From Hymenobacter glacialis (lineage in GTDB: Bacteria > Bacteroidota > Bacteroidia > Cytophagales > Hymenobacteraceae), in contig NZ_MDZC01000123.1 in the NCBI RefSeq assembly GCF_001816165.1, forward strand, positions 1 through 64,000: a stretch of 64,000 nucleotides of DNA, given 5' to 3'. Below are positions 34,590 to 42,274 of the stretch, piece after piece. Below the pieces are notes generated by a model that saw only the letters and a program-made list of their open reading frames with translations, searched no databases and was not told the origin of the DNA. A program made the position numbers and the translations under genes. How positions within the stretch are numbered: position 1 is the first letter of the stretch; every line of letters begins with the position of its first letter.

Positions 34590-35423
34590 TTAGTCAAAAA
34601 TCACTGTCTTATTGCCGTTCACGAATACCTGCTCGTCGAATACCAGCTTTAGGGAGCGCGCCAGGGTGATTTTCTCCACGTCGCGGCCGGCCTGGGCCAT
34701 TTCGGCGGCGCTCTGGGTGTGGTCGATGGGCATCACGCTCTGGAAAATAATGGGGCCCTGGTCGAGCTGTTCGTTCACGAAATGGGCGCTGGCTCCGATA
34801 AACTTAACGCCCCGCTCGAACGCCTGGGCGTAGGGGCTGGCCCCCACGAAAGCCGGCAAAAAGGAGTGATGAATATTCACGAGCCGGTTGGTGTAGTGCG
34901 CCACAAATTCCGGTGATAAAATGCGCATGTACTTGGCCAGTACCACAAAATCGGGCTGGTACTGCGCCAGCACCGCCAGTACTTCGGCCTCGTGCTGCTC
35001 GCGGGGGCGGCCGGCATGGGGCAGGTAGTGGAAGGGCAGGTTGAACTTGCGGGTGAGGTCGCCCAGCACCTCGTGGTTGCTGATTACGCCCAATACGCGG
35101 GCATTCAACTCCCCGAATTCGTGGCGTACCAGCAGCTCACTTAGGCAATGGTGCTCCTTGGTGGCCATGAGCACAATGTTTTTCGGCTCATTGTTGGTGA
35201 TGCGAATGCTGGCCGTGGGTGGCAGCGCCTGCCGCAGCTCCTGCAGTACGGCCGCCGCGTCAAACTCGCCGATTACCTCGCTGCGCATGAAAAACTGGTT
35301 GGCCAGGCGGTCCACAAATTCGCCGGTGCGCACCATGTCTAGCCCGTGCCGAAACAGCACGCCCGTAACTTTATAAATGAGGCCCGGTTGGTTGGGGCAA
35401 TGAATCAGAACTAAATGGGTCAT
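34590..35423 (-). CDS. purU: Formyltetrahydrofolate deformylase
   Basis: A 277-residue enzyme with an N-terminal ACT domain (about 1-80, HCPNQPGLIYKVTGVL) and a C-terminal formyltransferase-like domain. The catalytic residues are Asn183 and His185 (VNIHHSFLP) and Asp221 (QLDQGPII). PurU hydrolyses 10-formyl-THF to THF and formate, balancing one-carbon pools, usually sensing glycine or methionine through the ACT domain. The gene directly follows xdhC on the same strand (45 bases apart) and may be co-transcribed with the molybdoenzyme genes, although no functional link is evident. Confidence 0.95.
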   Translation of the reverse strand: MTHLVLIHCPNQPGLIYKVTGVLFRHGLDMVRTGEFVDRLANQFFMRSEVIGEFDAAAVLQELRQALPPTASIRITNNEPKNIVLMATKEHHCLSELLVRHEFGELNARVLGVISNHEVLGDLTRKFNLPFHYLPHAGRPREQHEAEVLAVLAQYQPDFVVLAKYMRILSPEFVAHYTNRLVNIHHSFLPAFVGASPYAQAFERGVKFIGASAHFVNEQLDQGPIIFQSVMPIDHTQSAAEMAQAGRDVEKITLARSLKLVFDEQVFVNGNKTVIFD

Positions 35424-35468
35424 ACCGAAGAGATGCTGCGACGCACTGGATAAGCCGTAAAAGTAGGC

Positions 35469-36614
35469 TTAGAGCGTGACGTGGGCATCCCGCGGCGAAT
35501 CAGCGTGAATTGCTGCCCTCGTATCGCGCAGGTGGCGGGGCTCCCGGCCATTCTTCACCGCCTGAATCTCGGCCACGATGGCCAGCGCGATTTCTTCCGG
35601 CGTTTCGCCGCCCAGGCCCAGGCCAATGGGACTATGCAGGCGGTGCAGCGCATCCACTATTTCAACGCCTGAGAAACCCAGCTCCGGCTCTTCCAGCAGC
35701 CGGCCGGCCTTCACCCGCGGGCCCAGCAGGCCAATGTAGGGCGCGGAAGTGGGCAGCAGAATTTGCAGCGCGGCCAAATCGTAGGCGTAGTTGTGGCTGA
35801 GCAAAACGTGGTATGCGCCCGTATCCGGCACGGCGGTTTCCAGCTCGCGCACGGGCACGATGCGGACTTCCGCCGCCTCCGGAAAGCGGGCCACCGTGGC
35901 GAGGTTGGGCCGCCCATCCACCACCGTAATATGCCAGCCGAGCGAGGCCGCCAGGTGCACCAGCGGCTGGGCATCGTTGCCCGCGCCGTACACCACCAGC
36001 CGCAGCGGCGGCGTGAGAATTTCGAGTAGTGCCCGCACCGGGCCGGCGTCGGTTTCCACGTCCAGAATCTGGGATTTGCCTTGCTCCAGGGTGGCGCGGG
36101 CCGCTTCCGCGAGTGGGGCGGCCAGCAGGGGCGTGCCCCGGAGCGCGCCGTTGGCCGCCAGCAGCACGCGCTGCCCCACGGCGGCTTTCAGGCCGGACGC
36201 ATCGGTTTCAAACACCGTGGCCAGCACGGCCGGTTCGGGGTGTCCGGCAAAACCGCGCAACAACTCCATGGGGTTGTCGGGGGCGGCAAAATCCAGCGGC
36301 TCCAGCAGGATGCGCACCACTCCCTGGCAGCCGGGGCCCAGGCCGTGGCGCGGGTCGTCCTCGTCGCGAGTATCGTAGGTGACTAGCGCGGGCTCGCCCC
36401 GGAAAATGGCCTGCCGGGCCCGCTGCCGGGCATCGCCCTCCAGGCAGCCTCCGCTGATGGCGCCGGTCAACTGGCCATCGTCGGTGACGAGCATGCGGGC
36501 GCCGGGTCGGCGGTAGGCTGAGCCCAGCACTTCTACCACCGTGGCCAGGGCGCAGGGCCGCGAGTTGGCGCGGTGCTGGTCGTAGGCGAGGAGCAGGCGT
36601 TGGAGTTCGGTCAT
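35469..36614 (-). CDS. xdhC: XdhC/CoxI family molybdoenzyme maturation factor
   Basis: A 381-residue protein with the XdhC N-terminal domain (ALATVVEVLGSAYRRPGARM, then GAISGGCLEGD) and a C-terminal Rossmann domain (LRLVVYGAGNDAQPLVHLA; HITVVDGR). XdhC proteins bind molybdenum cofactor, promote its sulfuration and insert it into xanthine-dehydrogenase-family enzymes. Its position right after the large molybdenum subunit gene supports that role. The cysteine of GGCLEGD is the conserved cofactor-contacting one in this family. Confidence 0.92.
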   Translation of the reverse strand: MTELQRLLLAYDQHRANSRPCALATVVEVLGSAYRRPGARMLVTDDGQLTGAISGGCLEGDARQRARQAIFRGEPALVTYDTRDEDDPRHGLGPGCQGVVRILLEPLDFAAPDNPMELLRGFAGHPEPAVLATVFETDASGLKAAVGQRVLLAANGALRGTPLLAAPLAEAARATLEQGKSQILDVETDAGPVRALLEILTPPLRLVVYGAGNDAQPLVHLAASLGWHITVVDGRPNLATVARFPEAAEVRIVPVRELETAVPDTGAYHVLLSHNYAYDLAALQILLPTSAPYIGLLGPRVKAGRLLEEPELGFSGVEIVDALHRLHSPIGLGLGGETPEEIALAIVAEIQAVKNGREPRHLRDTRAAIHADSPRDAHVTL

Positions 36615-36637
36615 GTGGGGGGCAAGGATACTAAAAT

Positions 36638-36673
36638 CAGCACGTCATGCTAAAATCAGCATGACGTGCTGAT
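36638..36673. repeat. Minimal palindrome made of the CATGCTGAG-family ends only
   Basis: TCAGCACGTCATGCT and AGCATGACGTGCTGA are perfect reverse complements separated by only AAAATC. The sequence matches the outer ends of the long repeats without any interior, so it looks like a collapsed or core unit. It lies between xdhC and the molybdenum subunit gene. Confidence 0.8.
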
Positions 36674-36738
36674 TAGGGTTTGGTTCGATAGGGGTACACA
36701 AAATCCAGTGACCAAAGCACCTCACGGCGCCCCAGTTT

Positions 36739-38979
36739 TTAGAGCAGCTTATCCACCGTAATAGGCATGTCGCGCACGCGCTTGCCGGTGGCGTGGTAGA
36801 TGGCGTTGGCCACGGCTCCCGCTACGCCCAGCATGCCTACTTCGCCTATGCCTTTAATGCCAAGTGGGTTGACTTTATCGTCCTCCTCATTTACAAAAAT
36901 TACATCAATGTCGTGAATGTCGGCATTCACGGGCACGTGGTATTCGGCCAGGGAGTGGTTCATGTAGCGGCCGAAGCGGTGGTCCATCACCGATTCTTCC
37001 ATCAGGGCCATGCCCAGGCCCCACACCACGGAGCCAAGCACCTGACTGCGGGCCGTTTTGGGGTTGAGGATGCGGCCGGCGGCCACGGCGTTTACTACGC
37101 GGGTCACGTGCACGGTCATCAGGTCGGGGTCCACTTTCACCTCCACAAACACGGCGTTGTGGGCGTGCATGGAGTATTTCGGGGGCTTCAGTGCCGCCAG
37201 TTTGGATTTCTCCTTGGCGTTTTGGGCTTCTATTTTTCCTTCGCCGCTGGCCTGCACCACATCGCGCAGCACCATGGCCTTGGTGCTGTCGGAGCGCAGG
37301 CGCATCTGGCCGTTGGCAAACTGCACATCCTCGATTTTGACGTCTTTGAACGCCAAGCTATCCATTTTCTGCGCCTGTTTGAGCAGTTTCTCGCCAAGGG
37401 CGGCGCAGGCTTCCACCACGGAGTTGCCGACCGAGGCGGCCGTCCAGGAGCCTCCTTGCAGCGGCGACTCCGGCAGCTCGGTGTCGCCGAGCACGAAGGT
37501 GACGGCCTCGATGGGCAGGCCCATGCTTTCGGCCGCAATCTGCGTCATGATGGTGTAGGTGCCGGTGCCAATTTCGTTGGTGCCGCTGCTCACCGTGAGG
37601 TGGCCGTCGGCGTCGAGACTGGCGCGCACGGTGGCGGGTTTCGTGGTAGCGTCCCACACGCCGCCGCCCATGCCCCAGCCCACCAGCAGGTTGCCGTCGC
37701 GCATCGAGCCAGGCTCGGCGGTGCGTTTTTCCCAGCCGAATTTGGCGGCGCCTTCGTGGTAGCACTTGCGCAGGGCCTTACTGGAGTAGGGGAGGTCCTG
37801 GGCCTGGTCGCGGTCGGAGTAGTTGCGGATGCGGAATTCGAGCGGGTCGAGGCCGGCGGCGTAGGCCATTTCGTCCATCGCAATTTCCAGAGCAATGGAG
37901 CCCGAGGCCGCGCCGGGCGCGCGCATGTCCAACGGCGTGTACACGTCGAGCTTGGCCAGGCGGTAGCCCAGCGCCACGTTCTTGCAGTCGTAGAGCATGC
38001 CGCTCCAGCCCACTACGTTTTCGGTAAAGTCCTCAAACTGCGAGGTCTCGGCTACGGCAAAGTGGTTGATGCCGGTAAGTGAGCCGTCGGCGGCGGCGGC
38101 CAGGGCTACGTGCTGCATGGTTTCGGGCCGGTGGCCGAAGCTGAACATTTGCTCGCGGGTGAGCGACACGCGCACCGAGCGCTCCAGCTCCAGCGAGGCC
38201 ATCACGGCCAGCAACAGCTGGTACTGGGGCCGCAGGCCGGAGCCAAAGCCGCCACCGGTATACTTCGACACCACCCGCGCTTGCTCCTTGCTCAGCCCAA
38301 AAATTTTGGTCACGAGCAGCTGGCTGTTGAAGGCACCCTGCGTTTTGTCGTAGATATTCAGGTATTTATCGCCCAGCCACTCCACGGTGGTGGCAAAGTT
38401 CTCCATAGGGTTGTGGTGCTGGGCGTGGTGCGAAAACTGCGCCTCCACGTGGGCCACGCCTTCCTTCCAGCCCTTGCCAAAGTTGCCGCGCGACTTAGGC
38501 GGCTGGTAACCAGTTTTGCCAGTGCCCGGCTCGTAGGCATCATCAATGTGCTGGCTTAGCTTGGTTTCGTGGGCGACCTCCTCGTACTCAATGTACAGCA
38601 CCGACGCCGCGTAGCGAGCCAGTTCAAAGGTGTCGGCCACCACCAGCGCCACGGGCTGCAGGCTGAACTTGATTTCGGCATCGTAGAGCGGCCGGAACGG
38701 CGAGCCACCGGGCGCGATTTCGTCCTGGTAGCTGCGGTCGAAAAAAGCGTAATGCGGCACGTTCTCGTGCGAGAACACCTGCTGCACGCCCGCCAGCGCC
38801 AGCACCGGCGCCGCGTCTATTTTCGTGATTTTGCCCTTGGCAATGGGGCTGCTTACCACGTAGCCGTACAGCATGTTCGGCACGTTGTATTCGGCGGCGT
38901 ACTTGGCGCCGCCGGTCACTTTGGCCGGGCCATCCACGCGGTTGGTAGGCTTGCCGATATAGTCGGTTTGGAGAGTCAT
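36739..38979 (-). CDS. paoC: PaoC-like molybdopterin-binding subunit of an aldehyde oxidoreductase
   Basis: A 746-residue large subunit of the xanthine-oxidase family, read from ATG 38979 (MTLQTDYIGKPTNRVDGPAK). An upstream TTG at 38997 is possible. Cofactor-loop landmarks are GGGFGSGLRPQYQ, RAPGAASGSIALEIAMDE and the C-terminal KGIGEVGMLGVAG, whose Glu is the catalytic base. The companion FAD subunit has four cluster cysteines as in E. coli PaoB, which favours a periplasmic-type aldehyde oxidoreductase over xanthine dehydrogenase, but no Tat signal is visible here. Substrate not determinable. Confidence 0.9.
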   Translation of the reverse strand: MTLQTDYIGKPTNRVDGPAKVTGGAKYAAEYNVPNMLYGYVVSSPIAKGKITKIDAAPVLALAGVQQVFSHENVPHYAFFDRSYQDEIAPGGSPFRPLYDAEIKFSLQPVALVVADTFELARYAASVLYIEYEEVAHETKLSQHIDDAYEPGTGKTGYQPPKSRGNFGKGWKEGVAHVEAQFSHHAQHHNPMENFATTVEWLGDKYLNIYDKTQGAFNSQLLVTKIFGLSKEQARVVSKYTGGGFGSGLRPQYQLLLAVMASLELERSVRVSLTREQMFSFGHRPETMQHVALAAAADGSLTGINHFAVAETSQFEDFTENVVGWSGMLYDCKNVALGYRLAKLDVYTPLDMRAPGAASGSIALEIAMDEMAYAAGLDPLEFRIRNYSDRDQAQDLPYSSKALRKCYHEGAAKFGWEKRTAEPGSMRDGNLLVGWGMGGGVWDATTKPATVRASLDADGHLTVSSGTNEIGTGTYTIMTQIAAESMGLPIEAVTFVLGDTELPESPLQGGSWTAASVGNSVVEACAALGEKLLKQAQKMDSLAFKDVKIEDVQFANGQMRLRSDSTKAMVLRDVVQASGEGKIEAQNAKEKSKLAALKPPKYSMHAHNAVFVEVKVDPDLMTVHVTRVVNAVAAGRILNPKTARSQVLGSVVWGLGMALMEESVMDHRFGRYMNHSLAEYHVPVNADIHDIDVIFVNEEDDKVNPLGIKGIGEVGMLGVAGAVANAIYHATGKRVRDMPITVDKLL

Positions 38980-39012
38980 AAGGTTGGGCGGATTCAAAAC
39001 GTGGGACCTATT

Positions 39013-39121
39013 AGAACGTCATGCTTAGCGCCGCCGGAGCATTTCTACCGCGCAACTACTTGGTTGTGTTAGTGCTGGGAAGAAGATGCTTCTAAAAGCG
39101 GACGCCAGATGAGCATGACCG
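39013..39121. repeat. Degenerate palindromic repeat, CATGCTGAG family, copy 12
   Basis: Left end GAACGTCATGCTTAGCGCCG and right end GATGAGCATGAC are recognisable, but the right inner arm is scrambled (CTTCTAAAAGCGGACGCC). It lies between the molybdenum and FAD subunit genes. It appears to be a decaying copy. Confidence 0.75.
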
Positions 39122-39149
39122 CCTTTTTTGATAACAAAGGCGCAGTATC

Positions 39150-40175
39150 TTACGGGTTGGAATTCAAGAAAGCGTTGGTATCAACCGCCTCTTTCATTTC
39201 GGTAGCCTGCTTGAGCGCCCGCACAATGGCGCGCTTGGCCAGCTCTATTTTAAACGTGTTTTCCCCGTAGCCTTTGGCGTTTTCGAGCACTTTGGCCGCC
39301 ACGCGGCGGAAGGTATCGGCGGTGGCGGGCTGGCCTACCAGCATGGCCTCGGCTGCCTGGTCGCGCCAGGGCTTGTGGGCCACGCCGCCCAGCGCCAGGC
39401 GGGCATCTTTAATGGTGTTTCCGTCCAACTCCAGCGCCGCGGCCACGCTCACCAGCGCAAACGCATAGCTGCTGCGGTCGCGCAGTTTCAAGTAACTGAA
39501 GTTCTCAGAAAAGCCTTTCTTAGGTAAGTCGAGGCCAGTGATGAGCTCGCCCGGCTCCAGGGTGTTGTCGCGCTCGGGGTGATTGCCGGGCAGGCGGTGG
39601 AAATCCTCAAACTTGATGGTGCGTTCGCCGTTGGGGCCGCTCACGCGCACTATGGTGTCGAGGGCGGCCAGGGCCACGCACATGTCGCTCGGGTGGGTGG
39701 CAATGCAGGAGTCGCTGGTGCCCAGAATGCCGCACACGCGGTTGTAGCCGCCAATGGCCGAGCAGCCCGTGCCCGGCTCGCGCTTGTTGCAGGGCGTGGC
39801 CAGGTCGTAGAAATAGTAGCAGCGGGTGCGCTGCATGAGATTGCCGGCGTCGGTGGCCATGTTGCGCAGCTGCGGGCTGGCCCCGGCCAGAATGGCCTGG
39901 TTGAGCAGCGGGTACCGGCTGATTACCTCGGGATGGTAAGCGGTGTCGGCGTTGGTAGCGAGCGCCCCGAGGCGCAGGCCGCCATCGGGCGTGTTTTCAA
40001 TGGTGTCGAGGCCCAGTTTTTTGAGGCCGATGAGGTGCGTGGGGCGGGCCACGTTTTCCTTCATCAAATCAACCAGATTGGTGCCCCCGCCAATGTAGGC
40101 GGCCCCGTCGTGGCTGGCTTTTTCGCGCACGGCCGCATCCACGGCAGCGGCTTGGGTGAAAGTGAAACTGTTCAT
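39150..40175 (-). CDS. paoB: PaoB-like FAD-binding subunit with [4Fe-4S] motif
   Basis: A 341-residue CO-dehydrogenase/xanthine-dehydrogenase FAD subunit. The FAD-contacting segment AYIGGGTNLVDLMKENV is at about 26-42. Cysteines 119, 129, 138 and 157 (QRTRCYYF, TPCNKREPGTGC, DSCIATHPSDM) correspond to the extra [4Fe-4S] cluster known from E. coli PaoB and 4-hydroxybenzoyl-CoA reductase-like enzymes. It passes electrons between the [2Fe-2S] subunit and FAD. It is encoded between the small and large subunits in the usual order. Confidence 0.92.
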   Translation of the reverse strand: MNSFTFTQAAAVDAAVREKASHDGAAYIGGGTNLVDLMKENVARPTHLIGLKKLGLDTIENTPDGGLRLGALATNADTAYHPEVISRYPLLNQAILAGASPQLRNMATDAGNLMQRTRCYYFYDLATPCNKREPGTGCSAIGGYNRVCGILGTSDSCIATHPSDMCVALAALDTIVRVSGPNGERTIKFEDFHRLPGNHPERDNTLEPGELITGLDLPKKGFSENFSYLKLRDRSSYAFALVSVAAALELDGNTIKDARLALGGVAHKPWRDQAAEAMLVGQPATADTFRRVAAKVLENAKGYGENTFKIELAKRAIVRALKQATEMKEAVDTNAFLNSNP

Positions 40176-40181
40176 TGCCTT

Positions 40182-40318
40182 GAATTATGAGTTATGAATC
40201 ATGAATTATGAATTGGGGTGAGTGGGAAAACCACCCTGGTCATAATTCAGCCTTTGAATGTTTTATGAATTGAAAATGAGTGTGTAACTCATAATTCATA
40301 ACTCATGATTTAGAATTT
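40182..40318. repeat. AT-rich inverted repeat (TTATGAATTATGAATT type) reaching into the paoA stop
   Basis: Left arm around AATTATGAGTTATGAATC plus ATGAATTATGAATT, right arm ACTCATAATTCATAACTCAT. The right arm runs over the paoA stop codon (40303-40305), so the last codons (Asn-Ser-Lys-Ser) of that protein come from repeat sequence. Such tandem ATTCATAA blocks are a fourth repeat family in this window. Confidence 0.7.
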
Positions 40319-40824
40319 CCCACTACTTCCATCACAGCGCTCAGGATGTTGGAGTAGGCCCCGCAGCGGCAGAGGTTGCCGCTCATCAGCTCCCGTACCT
40401 CGGCTTCGGTTGTGGCTTTGCCTTCGTTGATGAGGCCCTGGGCCGAGCAAATCTGGCCCGGCGTGCAGTAGCCGCACTGAAAGGCGTCGTGGTCGATAAA
40501 CGCCTGCTGGAGTGGGCTGAGCTGGGCTTCCGAGCCAAGGCCTTCAATGGTCTGAATTTCGCTGCCCTCCTGCATCACGGCCAGCGACAGGCAGGAGTTG
40601 ACGCGCCTGCCATCGACGAGCACTGTGCAGGCCCCGCACTGGCCGTGGTCGCAGCCTTTCTTGGTGCCGGTCAGGTCCAGGTACTCGCGCAGGGCGTCGA
40701 GCAGCGTGGTCCAGGGGGCAATGTGCAGGGTGCGGTCCTGGCCATTGATGCGCAGCGAGACGGGCTGCGTGGGGGCCAGCGTGGCAGGGGCCTTTCCCAG
40801 CGGCGCTTGGGTAACGTGGGTCAT
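40303..40824 (-). CDS. paoA: PaoA-like [2Fe-2S] subunit
   Basis: A 173-residue iron-sulfur subunit read from ATG 40824 (MTHVTQAPLGKAPATLAPTQ). A GTG at 40872 would add 16 residues. Plant-type ferredoxin cysteines are 58, 63, 66 and 78 (GCDHGQCGACTV, NSCLS). The second cluster uses 117, 120, 152 and 154 (QCGYCTPGQ, NLCRCGAY). Unlike E. coli PaoA it shows no Tat signal, so this complex may stay cytoplasmic. It is the first gene of the minus-strand paoA-paoB-paoC-xdhC run. Confidence 0.93.
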   Translation of the reverse strand: MTHVTQAPLGKAPATLAPTQPVSLRINGQDRTLHIAPWTTLLDALREYLDLTGTKKGCDHGQCGACTVLVDGRRVNSCLSLAVMQEGSEIQTIEGLGSEAQLSPLQQAFIDHDAFQCGYCTPGQICSAQGLINEGKATTEAEVRELMSGNLCRCGAYSNILSAVMEVVGNSKS

Positions 40825-41192
40825 GGGTACGGAAGGAAGGAGTGAATATGCAGTAGCGCGGTGCTGGCGCACAACCGGAGAGGTGCGCAGAGCCAGCTCT
40901 TTATTCTATACGTGCTCAAACCGGCGTAGCGTTGCCTTGCAAAGCAATGGCCGATGGGGAGTTGCCAGCGTATCGGGCCGCTGGTCAGGCGTGCAAGCGT
41001 TTCAGCCCCTGAGTAGGGCACAGGTTTGTGCTTAATTAAGCGCCGCAATTCAACGGGAAGCTTCTAGTATTCAACGTGAATAATATAGTGTTGAGCTAAA
41101 ACGATTTTCTCTGCAAAGCGCGCACTGATAAATTCGAAAGTCAGAACATATTCAGCCTTTTCCGGGCTACTCATTCTTCGGGTCTCTGCCTT
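40825..41192. other. Intergenic region between divergent units, no gene seen
   Basis: About 370 bases upstream of both paoA (minus) and the small ORF at 41193 (plus). The middle is AT-rich around 41060-41160 (AATATAGTGTTGAGC, CATATTCAGCC) and must contain promoters for both sides. No exact TAnnTTTG box, riboswitch or hairpin was recognised. Confidence 0.5.
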
Positions 41193-41381
41193 ATGCAAAC
41201 CACTATTCAACGACACTTTCGCTACTACCTGGCAGCGCTGCTATCAATCTTGCTGGCGGTAGGCGTTCGATTGCAAACTGCCCCGCTGGGCATCAATGCT
41301 GTTGCTGCCGAAAAGGCAGTGGCCCTTGCAGCGCCTGCTGCTCAGCCGGGTAGCGTATCAGCCACTGTTGCATTCCGTTAA
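41193..41381 (+). CDS. Small hydrophobic ORF, possible secreted or membrane peptide
   Basis: A 62-residue frame with a basic start (MQTTIQRHFRYY), a hydrophobic helix at about 13-27 (LAALLSILLAVGVRL) and an Ala/Val-rich tail. It ends 33 bases before a GC-rich hairpin and 110 bases before a response-regulator gene. The hydrophobic N-terminus is compatible with a signal peptide or single-pass anchor. It is unrecognised and could be chance. If real it may be an accessory of the two-component system. Confidence 0.4.
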   Translation: MQTTIQRHFRYYLAALLSILLAVGVRLQTAPLGINAVAAEKAVALAAPAAQPGSVSATVAFR

Positions 41382-41414
41382 GCCGGCGGTTTTTTTTAGC
41401 ATTGTTGACGCCTG

Positions 41415-41461
41415 GCCGGCCCTCTTCGTAGCGAAAGCTGCCGGGGAGGGCCGGCGGCTTT
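41415..41461 (+). terminator. GC-rich hairpin upstream of the response regulator
   Basis: GCCGGCCCTC (41415-41424) pairs with GAGGGCCGGC (41446-41455), followed by GGCTTTT. It could end transcription of the small ORF or act as an attenuator in front of the two-component genes. The T-run is short. Confidence 0.45.
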
Positions 41462-41491
41462 TCCGGGCCACTCGCATTACCTTCCGGCGCC

Positions 41492-42172
41492 ATGAAAATT
41501 CTTTTAGTCGAAGACGAACCTTCTGTTGCGGCGTTTCTCCACCAGGGCCTCACCGAGCAGGACTACACCGTAGACCTGGCCGCCGATGGCCTGCTTGGCC
41601 TGCGCCGGGCCCAGTCTACCCAGTACGACTGCCTGATTCTGGACCAGATGCTGCCCGGCCTGAGCGGCCTGGAAGTGTGCCGCCAGGTGCGGGCCCACGA
41701 CCCGGGCGTGCCCATTCTGATGCTCACGGCCCTGGGCGAAACCGATGACAAAATCCGCGGCCTTGACGCCGGGGCCGATGACTACCTCGTGAAGCCATTT
41801 GCCTTTGAGGAGCTACTGGCCCGGCTGCGGGCCTTGGTGCGCCGCCGCACCGAAGCGCCCGCGCCCAAAGCCATTCTGCACCTCGCCGACCTGACCCTGG
41901 ACCCCGCCGCCAAGCGGGTGGAGCGGGCAGGCCAGCCGGTGCAGCTCACGGCGCGGGAGTTTTCGCTGCTCGAGTACCTGTTGCGCAATCAGGGGCGGGT
42001 GGTGTCCCGGGCCGATTTGCTGGAGCACGTTTGGGAAATGAGCTTCGATACTGGTTCCAACGTTATCGACGTATACATCAACTTCTTGCGCAAAAAAATT
42101 GACAAGGGCTTTGAGCCCAAGCTCATTTACACGCTGGTGGGCATGGGCTACGTAATGAAAACTGAGGCCTAG
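41492..42172 (+). CDS. OmpR/PhoB-family response regulator
   Basis: A 226-residue regulator. The receiver at 1-120 has Glu7-Asp8, the phosphoacceptor Asp51 (LILDQMLPG), Thr79 (MLTALG) and Lys101 (LVKPF). The winged-helix DNA-binding domain at about 128-224 contains TAREFSLLEYLLRNQGRVVS and the recognition-helix region SNVIDVYINFLRKKID. It forms a pair with the kinase at 42275. OmpR-type proteins bind direct repeats spaced one helical turn apart, and such repeats lie just beyond the kinase gene at 43696-43739. Confidence 0.95.
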   Translation: MKILLVEDEPSVAAFLHQGLTEQDYTVDLAADGLLGLRRAQSTQYDCLILDQMLPGLSGLEVCRQVRAHDPGVPILMLTALGETDDKIRGLDAGADDYLVKPFAFEELLARLRALVRRRTEAPAPKAILHLADLTLDPAAKRVERAGQPVQLTAREFSLLEYLLRNQGRVVSRADLLEHVWEMSFDTGSNVIDVYINFLRKKIDKGFEPKLIYTLVGMGYVMKTEA

Positions 42173-42274
42173 CTGGCGCAAGTTGCGGAGCGCCCGCCGG
42201 TGGCGACGGGGCATGTTATCCATTAAGGGAAGAATGCTGTTGTATTGGCTCCTTCCCGCCTGACCAGTTCCACG

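Noticed and set aside
36739..40824. Xanthine dehydrogenase for purine catabolism
   Set aside because: The FAD subunit carries the four extra cluster cysteines of PaoB-type aldehyde oxidoreductases and no purine catabolic genes are nearby, so a PaoABC-like enzyme is favoured, although the substrate remains open.
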